From contig CAVVVS010000055.1 of the NCBI GenBank assembly GCA_963751355.1, forward strand, positions 1 to 64,000: 64,000 nt of DNA. Direction: 5' to 3'. A program made the position numbers and the translations under genes. The stretch is from CAVVVS01 sp963751355 (lineage in GTDB: Bacteria > Bacteroidota > Ignavibacteria > Ignavibacteriales > Ignavibacteriaceae). The stretch's first letter is position 1. Every line of letters starts with the position of its first letter. The notes below the pieces were generated by a model. The model was given only the letters and a program-made list of their open reading frames with translations. It was not told where the DNA came from and ran no database searches. Shown one piece after another: positions 26,849 to 36,064 of the stretch.

Positions 26849-27847
26849 TTTTTATTTTTCCTTAAAAAGAATACTGCTTGATCGCCCTTGCCTTCCTTAT
26901 TTAACTTAACAGTCTCACTTTCAAATTCCAGAATTTCTTTTTTACTAAAAATTGAATTAGAGGGATCCACATAATATGAGTTTTTATCCATCAATGAAAT
27001 ATCTTTTTCATATTGTATGCTGCCCCAATAGTTGAATGCTTCTTGAATCGTATAGAATTTCAGTAATTTCAAAACCATACTTGCCGGCAATATATTTCAA
27101 ACTATCTTTTGAATGCAGGAAAAAGTGTCGCGGCGCGTCAAGAGCTAACCAGTTTTCCCTATATTTTTCCCATGCAAAGGATGAACACACCGGTATCCTA
27201 ATCAGCAACGATTTCCCTTCAGGAATTATTTCACCTAGTTTTTTAAATACCCGGTGCTGATCATTCATATGTTCAAGAGAATGATGCATCATAATCAGAT
27301 CAAATTTATCATCGATTTCAAGAAAACTCTTTTTTAAAATGGTTACGCCATTACTATAAAAAATATTTTCACTTATATAAGGATCTACACCTACAAGATT
27401 TTTAAACCCTGCATTTCCCATTCTATAAAGGAGTCTTCCCGTACCGCAGCCTATATCCAAAATTTTACTTTGGAAATTAATATCACAGCGATTTAACCAA
27501 CCTATATAAGTCGGTTCCCCGAATTTTTTAAAAAGGATTTTCCCGGATAAGTTACTTTTCCTCAGGCAATATCTGTCGCGATAAACATTTAATCTTTCTT
27601 TGAAAAAATTCTCTTCCTGTTTGGTAAACGAGAAATAACTTTTAGGGTAATATTTTGATAAGTCAGTAGGGGATGTGGTTAGTTGCAAACATCCGCAATC
27701 GGCACATTCACAATATATAAACTCATCACGCATTCCGAATTGCATTTCCCGAACGGTAAAGGACTTATTTTCTTTTTGATTACCGCAAATTCGGCACGTG
27801 AAATTATTTAGTATTTTTTCTTGTTCTTCCAGAGGAATTTCAACCAA
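26845..27847 (-). CDS. SAM-dependent methyltransferase with N-terminal zinc-finger-like motif, frameshifted near 27037
   Basis: The first 279 codons hold a cysteine cluster (FTCRICGN and YCECADCGCLQL) and motif I (ILDIGCGTGRLLYRMG). LIMMHHSLEHMNDQHRVFKK follows. This is the layout of many class I methyltransferases of sugar or lipid type. After EILYDSR the reading frame must change: the continuation FNYWGSIQYEKDISLMDKN, normal for the family, is in another frame to the stop at 26845. The total length is one base over a multiple of three, so one indel near 27037 explains it. The start overlaps the end of rarA by 40 bases. Confidence 0.8.
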
Positions 27848-29100
27848 TCTTTTAACCTTTTTTCCTGACCGTTTTCTTTCGGGATATAATATTGGGTACC
27901 GGATAATTCTTTAGGTAAATAATCTTCCGGTAAAAAATCGTTATCAAATTCGTGCGGGTATTTATATGCTTTACCATACCCAATATCTTTCATCAATTTT
28001 GTAGGTGCGTTCCTTAAATGTAACGGAACCGGAAATAAGTTTTTATGTCTTACGTCGGATAAAGCTTTTTCAATACCTAGATAAGCAGCATTACTTTTCG
28101 GCGACGATGCAAGATATGTTGTACATTGCGCCAAAATTATTCTTGCTTCGGGCATACCAATTTTATCTACTGCCGCAAAAGCTGCCTCTGCCAATACCAA
28201 ACCGTTCGGCGATGCATTTCCTATATCTTCAGATGCAAGGATTACTAACCGGCGTGCAATAAATAACGGATCTTCCCCGCCTTCAAGCATTCGAGCCAAC
28301 CAGTATAAAGCCGCATCGGGATCACTTCCTCTAATGCTTTTTATAAAGGCAGAAATAACATTATAATGTTCTTCACCGGCTTTATCATAAATTATATTCT
28401 TCTTTTGGACAACATTTTCCAGGACTTTCTTGTTTATTTTAATTTCGTTTGAGTTTAATTCCTGGATAATCGCGGCTTCAAAAATGCTTAACAATGTTCT
28501 GGCATCACCGCCGGAAAGGTATATTAAAAAATCCTCATCAATTTCTGTAATATTTAATTGTGATAAGAATTCATCTTTTGTTATCGCTGTATGCAAAATA
28601 TTTTTTAAGTTGTCTGCAGATAATTCCTCCAGCATGTATACCCTTGCCCTGGAACGAAGAGCAGGAATTACCTCAAAGGAAGGGTTTTCGGTAGTTGCTC
28701 CTATCAATGTGATTATGCCTGCTTCCACAGAATTTAGTAAAGCATCCTGCTGTGCCTTATTAAAGCGATGTATTTCATCAATAAATAAAATTGTTCTTAT
28801 GTTATGTTCTCTATTCTTTTTACCTCTCTCTATTACAATCCGGACATCTTTTACTCCGGAAGAGACTGCATTTAATTGGTAGAATTCCGATTTTGTATGC
28901 CCTGCAATAATTCGGGCAATAGTGGTTTTTCCTGAGCCCGGAGGTCCCCAAAGGATGAAAGAAGAAAGAGTATCGTTTTCAATCATTAAACGGATGGGTT
29001 TACCTTTCCCCAATAGTGCATCTTGTCCCCTGAACTCATCGATTGTGAGAGGTCTGGCTCTTTCGGCTAACGGAATTTCGGGTGGTTTTAAATTGCTCAT
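27808..29100 (-). CDS. rarA: Replication-associated recombination protein A (MgsA/WRNIP1-type AAA ATPase)
   Basis: A cytoplasmic AAA+ ATPase acting at stalled replication forks and related to clamp loaders. The 430 residues show Walker A GPPGSGKTT at 52-60, Walker B ILFIDEIHRF near 103-112, sensor 1 GATTENPSFEV and an arginine finger in ALRSRARV. The C-terminal tetramerisation region has SIRGSDPDAALYWLARMLEG and AECTTYLA-like QCTTYLASSPKSNAAY. Length and order of motifs are standard. Confidence 0.96.
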   Translation of the reverse strand: MSNLKPPEIPLAERARPLTIDEFRGQDALLGKGKPIRLMIENDTLSSFILWGPPGSGKTTIARIIAGHTKSEFYQLNAVSSGVKDVRIVIERGKKNREHNIRTILFIDEIHRFNKAQQDALLNSVEAGIITLIGATTENPSFEVIPALRSRARVYMLEELSADNLKNILHTAITKDEFLSQLNITEIDEDFLIYLSGGDARTLLSIFEAAIIQELNSNEIKINKKVLENVVQKKNIIYDKAGEEHYNVISAFIKSIRGSDPDAALYWLARMLEGGEDPLFIARRLVILASEDIGNASPNGLVLAEAAFAAVDKIGMPEARIILAQCTTYLASSPKSNAAYLGIEKALSDVRHKNLFPVPLHLRNAPTKLMKDIGYGKAYKYPHEFDNDFLPEDYLPKELSGTQYYIPKENGQEKRLKDWLKFLWKNKKKY

Positions 29101-29174
29101 CTATTTGTATTTTTAATAAGTAAACAAACTTGCGGATTAAATATTCAGGATTTATAGATAAAATGATACAAGGA

Positions 29175-29459
29175 TTACTTCTCATTTACTTTAATTCGTT
29201 TCTCCCCCTTCCGTATCATATCGTATTTTTCCCTGGCAATTCGTTCAACCTTTGCAGGAATTTTTTTTTGAAGTGAGTCAATTTCTGTTTCCATCTTCTT
29301 GTTATCCTTCTGAACAGTAGTTACCTGTTCATTCAAAGAATTTAACTCACCTTTCAATTTTAAATATTTTAAAATACCGGATTCGTTAAAAAACAGATAT
29401 GCCAGTCCTATAATAAATATTATTGTAAATAGATAAAATTTAAGTTTGCCTTTATTCAA
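29175..29459 (-). CDS. FtsB/DivIC-family septum formation protein
   Basis: A 94-residue bitopic membrane protein with a short cytoplasmic N-terminus and one membrane helix at about 7-24. A coiled coil (about 30-70, LKGELNSLNEQVTTVQKDNK) is followed by a conserved tail ending ERIAREKYDMIRKGEKRIKV. This is the FtsB/DivIC pattern, a divisome component that bridges FtsL and FtsQ. It lies 9 bases downstream of ddl, consistent with a cell-envelope and division role. Confidence 0.82.
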   Translation of the reverse strand: MNKGKLKFYLFTIIFIIGLAYLFFNESGILKYLKLKGELNSLNEQVTTVQKDNKKMETEIDSLQKKIPAKVERIAREKYDMIRKGEKRIKVNEK

Positions 29460-29468
29460 TGCACTTAC

Positions 29469-30473
29469 TTACATACTTGATTTGATAATTGTATCTATTA
29501 ACTGTTCGAATGAAATCCCGACTGCTTTTGCCATTTTAGGCACAAGGCTCGTCGATGTCATGCCGGGCAATGTATTTACTTCCAGGCAATAGGGGATAAA
29601 ATCGGAGCTCACTCGGAAGTCCATTCTACCGTAAATTGAACCACCTACTGCATTAAAAGCTTTCAGCGCCTGCGATTGAACTTCCTTTAGAACTTCTTCC
29701 GGAAATTTTGCCGGTACTTCATACTCACTCATACCAGAAGTATATTTACATTCATAATCGTAAACATTATGTTTGGGCTTTATTTCAAGCACCGGTAATG
29801 CTTTATCCTTCAGTACAGCCACCGTCACTTCATGCCCGGGAACGAATTCTTCAATTAAAGTTTTGTTTGAATATTTAAAAGACAGTTTTAAAGCATCCTT
29901 AATTTCCGATGCATCCCGGCAAATTGTGAGTCCTACAGTAGAACCCTGATCGTTAGGCTTAATAACGCAGGGGAATCCGAATTTTTCATTTATTAATTTA
30001 ATTACTTCTTCAGTTTCAATTCCGTTCTTATTCAGTTCTATCCAATCCGGAGTGTTTATGCCGAAGTGTTTAAACAAACGTTTGGACATTACTTTGTCCA
30101 TTGAAATTGAACTTGCAAGCACCTTAGAACCGGTATACTTAATTCCTCTTAATTCAAAAAGCGACTGGATGGTACCGTCTTCGCCAAATATTCCGTGTAG
30201 TGCTAAAAAAGCAAGATCTATGTCGTTAAATAATTCTGAAGAAACACATTTTAAATAATTGTAATTTGAAATCTTTGAAAAGTCCTCTTTATGAAAAAAT
30301 TTATCCTCATCATCCGGTTGATTAATACCATACGCAGGATCTATCAACTTAATTTCATATCCTAAAGATTTGAGTGCATCGTAAATAGATTTGCCGGACG
30401 ATTTTGAGACGTCTCTTTCAGGTGAAGTACCCCCGAGTACCAGTGCAATTTTCGTCTTACCTTTTTCCGTCAT
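29469..30473 (-). CDS. ddl: D-alanine--D-alanine ligase
   Basis: Joins two D-alanines with ATP for peptidoglycan precursor synthesis. The ATP-grasp enzyme shows the N-terminal substrate glycine loop (VLGGTSPERDVS) and LALHGIFGEDGTIQSLFELR. The central part has FPCVIKPNDQGSTVGL, and the C-terminal metal site is YCLEVNTLPGMT. Its 334 residues are within the family range. It precedes the FtsB-like gene on the same strand. Confidence 0.96.
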   Translation of the reverse strand: MTEKGKTKIALVLGGTSPERDVSKSSGKSIYDALKSLGYEIKLIDPAYGINQPDDEDKFFHKEDFSKISNYNYLKCVSSELFNDIDLAFLALHGIFGEDGTIQSLFELRGIKYTGSKVLASSISMDKVMSKRLFKHFGINTPDWIELNKNGIETEEVIKLINEKFGFPCVIKPNDQGSTVGLTICRDASEIKDALKLSFKYSNKTLIEEFVPGHEVTVAVLKDKALPVLEIKPKHNVYDYECKYTSGMSEYEVPAKFPEEVLKEVQSQALKAFNAVGGSIYGRMDFRVSSDFIPYCLEVNTLPGMTSTSLVPKMAKAVGISFEQLIDTIIKSSM

Positions 30474-30530
30474 TCAATTCCAACTTTCTAAAAATTTAAT
30501 CCGGTATTAAAATAGTTTAATTTAATTGTG

Positions 30531-31187
30531 TTAAAAGATATTTCTCTCGTCTACGTCCAGCCCGTAATTTTCCTTAGAGATGCTGATAAGCTCTTTAATC
30601 TTTTCGTGCGGTAATTTTTTAGCACCACCGAGCAATTTTGCTGCAAGCAATATTTGAGCAGTGTGTTCGAGTTTTTCCATTTTATTATACGCATCTTTCA
30701 GCGTTTTACCGAGAGTTACCGCACCATGGTTTTCAAATAAAAACGCCCAGGAGTGCTCTATATATGGTTCCATACTCAAGGGTAATTCGTCCGTGGAAGG
30801 AGTTGCATATTTGCAAAGCGGAACTTTGCCCAAAGTTAAAATCACTTCGGGAAAATAGTTACCGGTTATCCCGGTTCCTGCTGAAGCAAAAGCAGTTGCA
30901 TATACCGGATGACAATGAACAACAGCATTTACTTCGGGTCGTTTAGAATATGCATAGAGATGGATTTTATATTCTGTAGATATTTTGCCTTTCCCATTGA
31001 TTATCCTTCCGGCGTAGTCGATTTCCAATATGTCATCTTCCGTAACATCACCTTTACGAACCGCAGAGCGTGTTATTAAAAACGTATTATCAGGTGTTGC
31101 TACCGAGATGTTTCCGTCATATGCCGAAACGAATCCTTTTTCAAAGACCCTATGACAAATTTCAACTAATTCCTTTCTGCCCGCCAT
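30531..31187 (-). CDS. Class II aldolase/adducin-family protein (fuculose-phosphate-aldolase-like)
   Basis: A 218-residue zinc aldolase of the FucA/AraD type. It has SAYDGNISVATPDNTFLITR for phosphate binding, the zinc-binding HCHP in VNAVVHCHPVYATAFASAG and a third histidine in FLFENHGAVTLGKTLKDAY. Members cleave fuculose-, rhamnulose- or related sugar phosphates, or act on ribulose phosphates. The start codon overlaps the end of the oxidoreductase gene by 22 bases, so the two are coupled and may serve one sugar-degradation step. No isomerase or kinase is next to it. Confidence 0.88.
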   Translation of the reverse strand: MAGRKELVEICHRVFEKGFVSAYDGNISVATPDNTFLITRSAVRKGDVTEDDILEIDYAGRIINGKGKISTEYKIHLYAYSKRPEVNAVVHCHPVYATAFASAGTGITGNYFPEVILTLGKVPLCKYATPSTDELPLSMEPYIEHSWAFLFENHGAVTLGKTLKDAYNKMEKLEHTAQILLAAKLLGGAKKLPHEKIKELISISKENYGLDVDERNIF

Positions 31188-32170
31188 TTACTCTCTAATT
31201 CTTCCATTAATTTCATGTTTATAAAACCATCATAACCAGTTACAAGGGGAGTTTCTCCTTTCAAAAAGGAATTTTGTACCGAGCGCAGCAAATAATGTAA
31301 TTTATTACCTCTTTTTCTGAATGCTCTTTTGGCTTCGCCTTCGTGAAGGATTGTAAGTTTTGAAGGTATACCTTTAGTTCCGATCAAATTTTCTATACTT
31401 ACCGCACCGGTATGCCCTAATATCTCTATTCTGTTAAATGCTTTTTTATTATTGAAAGAAACATTAAAATAACCGTAACCGCTATTTTTAAATTTAACAA
31501 TACCAGCCGAAAAATCATCCACATCGCTTTTATAAATAATATTATCTACTACGCCGTTGATGCTGCTGATTTCCCCTCCGAAATATCTCAATAAATCAAT
31601 CATATGCGTACCGATATCTCTAAGTGCTCCGCCGCCGCTTAATTCTTTGTCGAATCTGAAATTTCCTCCGGGTGGGAAATCCGTATTAAAATTCAAATTG
31701 ATAGAAACCAGCCTTCCAAGATATTGACTGTCCAGGAATTCCTTAGCTTTTATAACAAGCGGATGGAAACGAATAACATAATTCACCGCAAATAAAACTT
31801 TATTCTTCTCACATACTTTTACCATCTCCTCGGCTTGTAATGAATTGAGGGCAAGGGGTTTTTCACATAAGATGTGCTTGCCTGCTTCCGCAGCCTTAAT
31901 CACCTGCTCGTAATGATCTGCATTTGTACTGCCAATATAGACCGCGTTGATATCTGACTTTAAAAATTCTGCATAGTTACTAAATTGACGGGGCACTCCG
32001 AATTTTTCGGCAATGGATTTTACTCTTGCGGGGCTGTTGCTGAAAACAGAATTCAGTGTGCTCCGTCTTAATAAATGCAGAGTAGGTATGAAAGATGTTT
32101 CAGTAAATCTTCCGCAGCCTGCAACTCCCCATTTTAATTTTCTGATTTTATGTTTTTTAACATCTTCCAT
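31166..32170 (-). CDS. Gfo/Idh/MocA-family NAD(P)-dependent oxidoreductase
   Basis: A 334-residue enzyme with an N-terminal Rossmann domain (KWGVAGCGRFTETSF, then VYIGSTNADHYEQVIKAAEA). GKHILCEKPLALNSLQAEEM contains the catalytic Lys of the E-K-P motif. The C-terminal dimerisation sheet has GGALRDIGTHMIDLLRYFGG with the usual Asp and His. Such enzymes oxidise or reduce sugars, inositols or biliverdin-like substrates. The overlap with the aldolase gene suggests a shared carbohydrate pathway. The substrate is not deducible. Confidence 0.9.
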   Translation of the reverse strand: MEDVKKHKIRKLKWGVAGCGRFTETSFIPTLHLLRRSTLNSVFSNSPARVKSIAEKFGVPRQFSNYAEFLKSDINAVYIGSTNADHYEQVIKAAEAGKHILCEKPLALNSLQAEEMVKVCEKNKVLFAVNYVIRFHPLVIKAKEFLDSQYLGRLVSINLNFNTDFPPGGNFRFDKELSGGGALRDIGTHMIDLLRYFGGEISSINGVVDNIIYKSDVDDFSAGIVKFKNSGYGYFNVSFNNKKAFNRIEILGHTGAVSIENLIGTKGIPSKLTILHEGEAKRAFRKRGNKLHYLLRSVQNSFLKGETPLVTGYDGFINMKLMEELESKWRAERN

Positions 32171-32249
32171 ATTAAATAATACTTTACAGTAAAAATGTTA
32201 ATTGATATTCATGTTTCTAAATTTTTTAAAAGATCATAAAAGACAAAAA

Positions 32250-33215
32250 TTAAATAGCCCGTTTATGAATTTTAAGACGCTCCATTAATTTTTTTACAGG
32301 ACGGGAATTCAGCATAATGTAAAAATGTACACTAGGTACATTATGATTAAAAAGATCTTCAACTTGTTTAGCCGCCCATTCCACTCCAATATCCAGTACT
32401 TCTTCGGGTTTAGCAGCATAAACCTGATCTACCAACTCCCCCGGTATATTTATATAAAAATTTTTCGGTATAGTAACCAGGTGGGATTTGTTAGCTAAAA
32501 TTTTTATTCCGGGAATGATTGGAACATTTATGCCCGCTTTTCTGCATCTTTCAACATAATCAAAATAAGCATTGTTATCAAAAAACATTTGCGTTACTAT
32601 ATAATCGGCTCCCGCGTCAACCTTTGCTTTTACATGCCGGATATCTGTATCTAGGTTGGGAGATTCGAAATGTTTTTCGGGATAACCACCCACGCCCACA
32701 CAAAAATTTGAAGCTTTAGCATCTAATAAATTTTCTTCAAGATAATGCCCGTTATTCATTGCAACTATTTGTTCAACTAAATCTACGGCATAACGGTTTA
32801 CACTTTTTCCTAGCGGAATTGGCTTATCATAACCGTTATCATCACCCCGTATGGCTAATACATTTTCAATTCCAAGGTAGCTGAGTTCAATTAAGAAATC
32901 TTCCGTTTCCTCCCTTGTAAATCCCTTCGAAAGTATATGAGGAACAGCATCAATATTATATTTATTTTGAATTAATGCACAAATACCAAGCGTACCCGGA
33001 CGTTTCCTTTTAATTTTTTTCTGAATACCTTTCGGCGTTTCCTCATAAACAACTTCAGCAGCATGACTTGTTATGTCAATGAAAGGAGGATTATATTTCG
33101 ATATATCGTCAATTATTGACAATAAACTTTTAATATCACCTCCGCGTTTAGGCGGTATAAGTTCAAAACTGATTAAAGGTTCTTTAGCTTTCTCTAAATG
33201 TTCTATTACTTTCAT
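32250..33215 (-). CDS. metF: Methylenetetrahydrofolate reductase
   Basis: Reduces 5,10-methylene- to 5-methyl-tetrahydrofolate with FAD, supplying methionine synthesis. The TIM-barrel protein shows ISFELIPPKRGGD at the start, the catalytic Glu in FELIPP and IENVLAIRGDDNG. GVGGYPEKHFESPNLDTDI, VDAGADYIVTQMFFD and VPIIPGIKIL follow. Its 321 residues are slightly longer than E. coli MetF, with a C-terminal extension typical of Bacteroidota. It is 79 bases upstream of the oxidoreductase gene on the same strand. Confidence 0.95.
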   Translation of the reverse strand: MKVIEHLEKAKEPLISFELIPPKRGGDIKSLLSIIDDISKYNPPFIDITSHAAEVVYEETPKGIQKKIKRKRPGTLGICALIQNKYNIDAVPHILSKGFTREETEDFLIELSYLGIENVLAIRGDDNGYDKPIPLGKSVNRYAVDLVEQIVAMNNGHYLEENLLDAKASNFCVGVGGYPEKHFESPNLDTDIRHVKAKVDAGADYIVTQMFFDNNAYFDYVERCRKAGINVPIIPGIKILANKSHLVTIPKNFYINIPGELVDQVYAAKPEEVLDIGVEWAAKQVEDLFNHNVPSVHFYIMLNSRPVKKLMERLKIHKRAI

Positions 33216-33395
33216 AGCTTCCTGAATTATTTTAACATATCAGATTTAATATATAATAAATTAAACTTCTTAAATCAATTAACATTTTCGTTTAAAAGAC
33301 ATATCTCAATAAAGTTAATTTTAATTATTGAATTTGGAAACATGAACAAAAATAAAAACTTTTTCATAAGAAAGACACCTTAAAAAGAAGACTTA

Positions 33396-35846
33396 TTAAT
33401 TCTTATCTATATTTAAAAGATTTTTATTTCGTTCTATAGAAGTCGAATCAGTTTTTATGATCATATATTTCCCGTTCAACCAACTTTGGGTCATGTCCGA
33501 ATAATGTTTGCTCATAATATTACCCGATTCCCCCGTTGTTAATATTAAATATATTTTATTGGGTTGGGCAAAGTCATATATATATCTCATGACAGGTCCC
33601 AGGTTATTTTCAAAAGGTTTGTGACTGAATTGAGGATATTTATCCAAATCCACGGTGAAGGGATATTCGGTGTTGAAGATAGTTGTACCGTCTCCTCCTA
33701 TACTGTACGGACCTATATCTACATACTTGTCAATAATAGATGAAAAACCATGAAACGCATTTTTAAATAAAACTTTGTGAAGTCTTCCCCATTGCCAATC
33801 AGCTAAATTATTCCCAAGTGATTTTTCAAGTGCGGTTAATGCATCGTCCATACTCTTTCGGATAATATTGTCTCTATTTTCAACCTGAGGTGTTGCTGGG
33901 TCGTCAAACCATGAACTGTTCGGATTCTGCAATAAATCAAGTACACTTCTGAATGGTACATTTTCAACAAAGACAAATTCATTAAACAAATCCTTGCCCA
34001 TTTTTGTCATGTAAACATTTCTCAACAATTGAACATAAAACATTGCATATATTGCCGGAGTTTGACTGTAGGGATTCATATTGTAATTCCATTTCCTCAG
34101 CAGTTCTAAAGCCAAATTTAAATTTTTATCAATAACCTTGACATCTTTAAAAGCATTAAGAATATAACCTGTCACCTTTTGGGCATATGGAGAAACAAAA
34201 TCCATCTGATAATGTTCAAAATCCTTAACAGAATGTTTTTGCTTAGATGTTAATAGTTGTCTAATTCTTTCTATTCTTGAACCGGGTTCCCATGTATTCG
34301 TTATAAAATATTTGAAATCCTTAGCAGTCTTATTATTTGCGGACGCAATAAAATTGTCGGATGGATTAAACAATGTCGGAAGTTGATTCTCCGGGACAAA
34401 GCCTTTCCAATCGTACTTACTGGTAGTTCCGTCATAAATAAAGTTAGGACTATTTGATTCTCTGATTGGTAGATGTGCACCGAAAACATAACCGATATTG
34501 CCTTCTTGATCACCGTAAACAAAATTTTGTCCGGGTACACTGTACGTTTTAAAAGCTCCCTTAAATTCGGACCAATTTTGTGCCTTATTTATTTTATAGA
34601 ATGTGAACAATTCATCACTAATTTCATTGCCCAACCAATGCATGCTAATTTCAGGCGGTAATGAGTTTTTGTCACTAAATAAAAAACCATCCGGATGAAT
34701 GCCGGAAATAATAGGTCCGTGACCGGTACTTAATATTTTTATCACAACATCGGATGAATCTCTAACTTTAATAGTATCTTTAATTATATTAAGATTTTTC
34801 CACTGACCGTCATAAAGATACTTTGTTCCTGTAGAATCAAGCTTTTCCATATAAAAATCGGCATCGTCTTCCATTATATTGGTAACCGCCCAGGAGATAC
34901 TTTTATTTTTCCCGACAACTATAACCGGTGCACCGGGTAATGTTATACCTGCTGCATCCCAATTCTTCGATTTAATTACAGCAGCATACCATCTGCTTGG
35001 AGCACTGAAAGCAAGATGAGTATCGTTAGCAATTATCGGTTTGCCGCTCACCGACTTTTTGCCATTAACAATCCAATTATTCGAACCAATGTGAGTACCC
35101 GTCCACCCCATAAATTTTCTGAATGCCTTATCCGTTTTTATAAAAGCTTCACTGATTTTAGGATACTTTCTAATTTCCGGGGGAATTATATACGGAGCAT
35201 TTTCCGGATAATTTGGTAATAATTCTTTCACCTTCTGCTCACCTAATTTTTGGACAAGCCTGGTGTACATAATATCAGACCACCAGCTGATATTTAGTTC
35301 CCATGCCATCATACGTATAATTACCAGACTGCTGACAGGTGTCCACTTTTCCGGATCATAACCTAGAACATCAAACTCAATCGGGTAGTGACCTTTTGCA
35401 TTCTTAATATAGAGATTAACACCATCCGAATAAGCTTGAAGAAGTTTTTTTGAAACCGGACTAATATTTTTCCAAAGTTTTTCGGCTGTTCTTTCTATTC
35501 CAACAGTACGAAACATTTCATCAAACGGTAACACTTTTGGACCCAGTATTTCACTTAATCTTCCTTCACCTGCTCTTCTAATTAAATCCATCGTGAATAG
35601 CCGGTCCTGCGCATGCACATATCCTAAAGCAAAAGCTACATCCTCATCATCGTCTGTAAATATATAGGGAACAGCCATACTATCCCTATATATTTTAATT
35701 TCATTTTTTATATTTTTTGCGGTAATACTTCCTGTATATTCGGGAAGTGATTTTTTAAGCATTGAATTAAAAATTATTCCGCCGGCAATCAAAACAATTA
35801 TTAAGGATGCCGTTATACCAATTGTAATTTTTAACCATTTACTCAT
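33396..35846 (-). CDS. Penicillin-acylase-family Ntn hydrolase
   Basis: An 816-residue precursor with an N-terminal membrane anchor (about 8-27) and the alpha part (DRLFTMDLIRRAGEGRLSEI). An autocleavage site lies in GTHIGSNNWIV. Ser255 should become the N-terminal nucleophile of the beta chain. NDTHLAFSAPSRWYAAVI and the late Asn region (FIASANNKT) are also family-like. Members hydrolyse acyl-amide bonds, such as penicillin G or N-acyl-homoserine lactones; the true substrate is unknown. It is probably periplasmic. It seems to be a single-gene unit, divergent from ychF. Confidence 0.93.
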   Translation of the reverse strand: MSKWLKITIGITASLIIVLIAGGIIFNSMLKKSLPEYTGSITAKNIKNEIKIYRDSMAVPYIFTDDDEDVAFALGYVHAQDRLFTMDLIRRAGEGRLSEILGPKVLPFDEMFRTVGIERTAEKLWKNISPVSKKLLQAYSDGVNLYIKNAKGHYPIEFDVLGYDPEKWTPVSSLVIIRMMAWELNISWWSDIMYTRLVQKLGEQKVKELLPNYPENAPYIIPPEIRKYPKISEAFIKTDKAFRKFMGWTGTHIGSNNWIVNGKKSVSGKPIIANDTHLAFSAPSRWYAAVIKSKNWDAAGITLPGAPVIVVGKNKSISWAVTNIMEDDADFYMEKLDSTGTKYLYDGQWKNLNIIKDTIKVRDSSDVVIKILSTGHGPIISGIHPDGFLFSDKNSLPPEISMHWLGNEISDELFTFYKINKAQNWSEFKGAFKTYSVPGQNFVYGDQEGNIGYVFGAHLPIRESNSPNFIYDGTTSKYDWKGFVPENQLPTLFNPSDNFIASANNKTAKDFKYFITNTWEPGSRIERIRQLLTSKQKHSVKDFEHYQMDFVSPYAQKVTGYILNAFKDVKVIDKNLNLALELLRKWNYNMNPYSQTPAIYAMFYVQLLRNVYMTKMGKDLFNEFVFVENVPFRSVLDLLQNPNSSWFDDPATPQVENRDNIIRKSMDDALTALEKSLGNNLADWQWGRLHKVLFKNAFHGFSSIIDKYVDIGPYSIGGDGTTIFNTEYPFTVDLDKYPQFSHKPFENNLGPVMRYIYDFAQPNKIYLILTTGESGNIMSKHYSDMTQSWLNGKYMIIKTDSTSIERNKNLLNIDKN

Positions 35847-36064
35847 TTTACTTTTCTATTTGTTTTTACAAATATACAAATAATTGAAATTAAGAAGATT
35901 CGCAAAAATACATTCATGCCTTAGAACTTTATGCTTTTATCCCGGAAATAAATTTGATATACAAATTTGGATATGTTTTAATAATTACCAAAATGTTGCA
36001 TTACAATATTAGCCGTAACTTTTATTATATTTGTAATATAGTAAACACAACACGGGGAGGAATT

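Noticed and set aside
29490..29530. GTTCGAAT resembling a tRNA T-arm
   Set aside because: It lies inside ddl and no acceptor or anticodon stem can be drawn around it.
35954..36064. Longer N-terminus for YchF
   Set aside because: It would add 37 residues with no family counterpart; the ATG at 36065 has a strong ribosome-binding site and the standard start.
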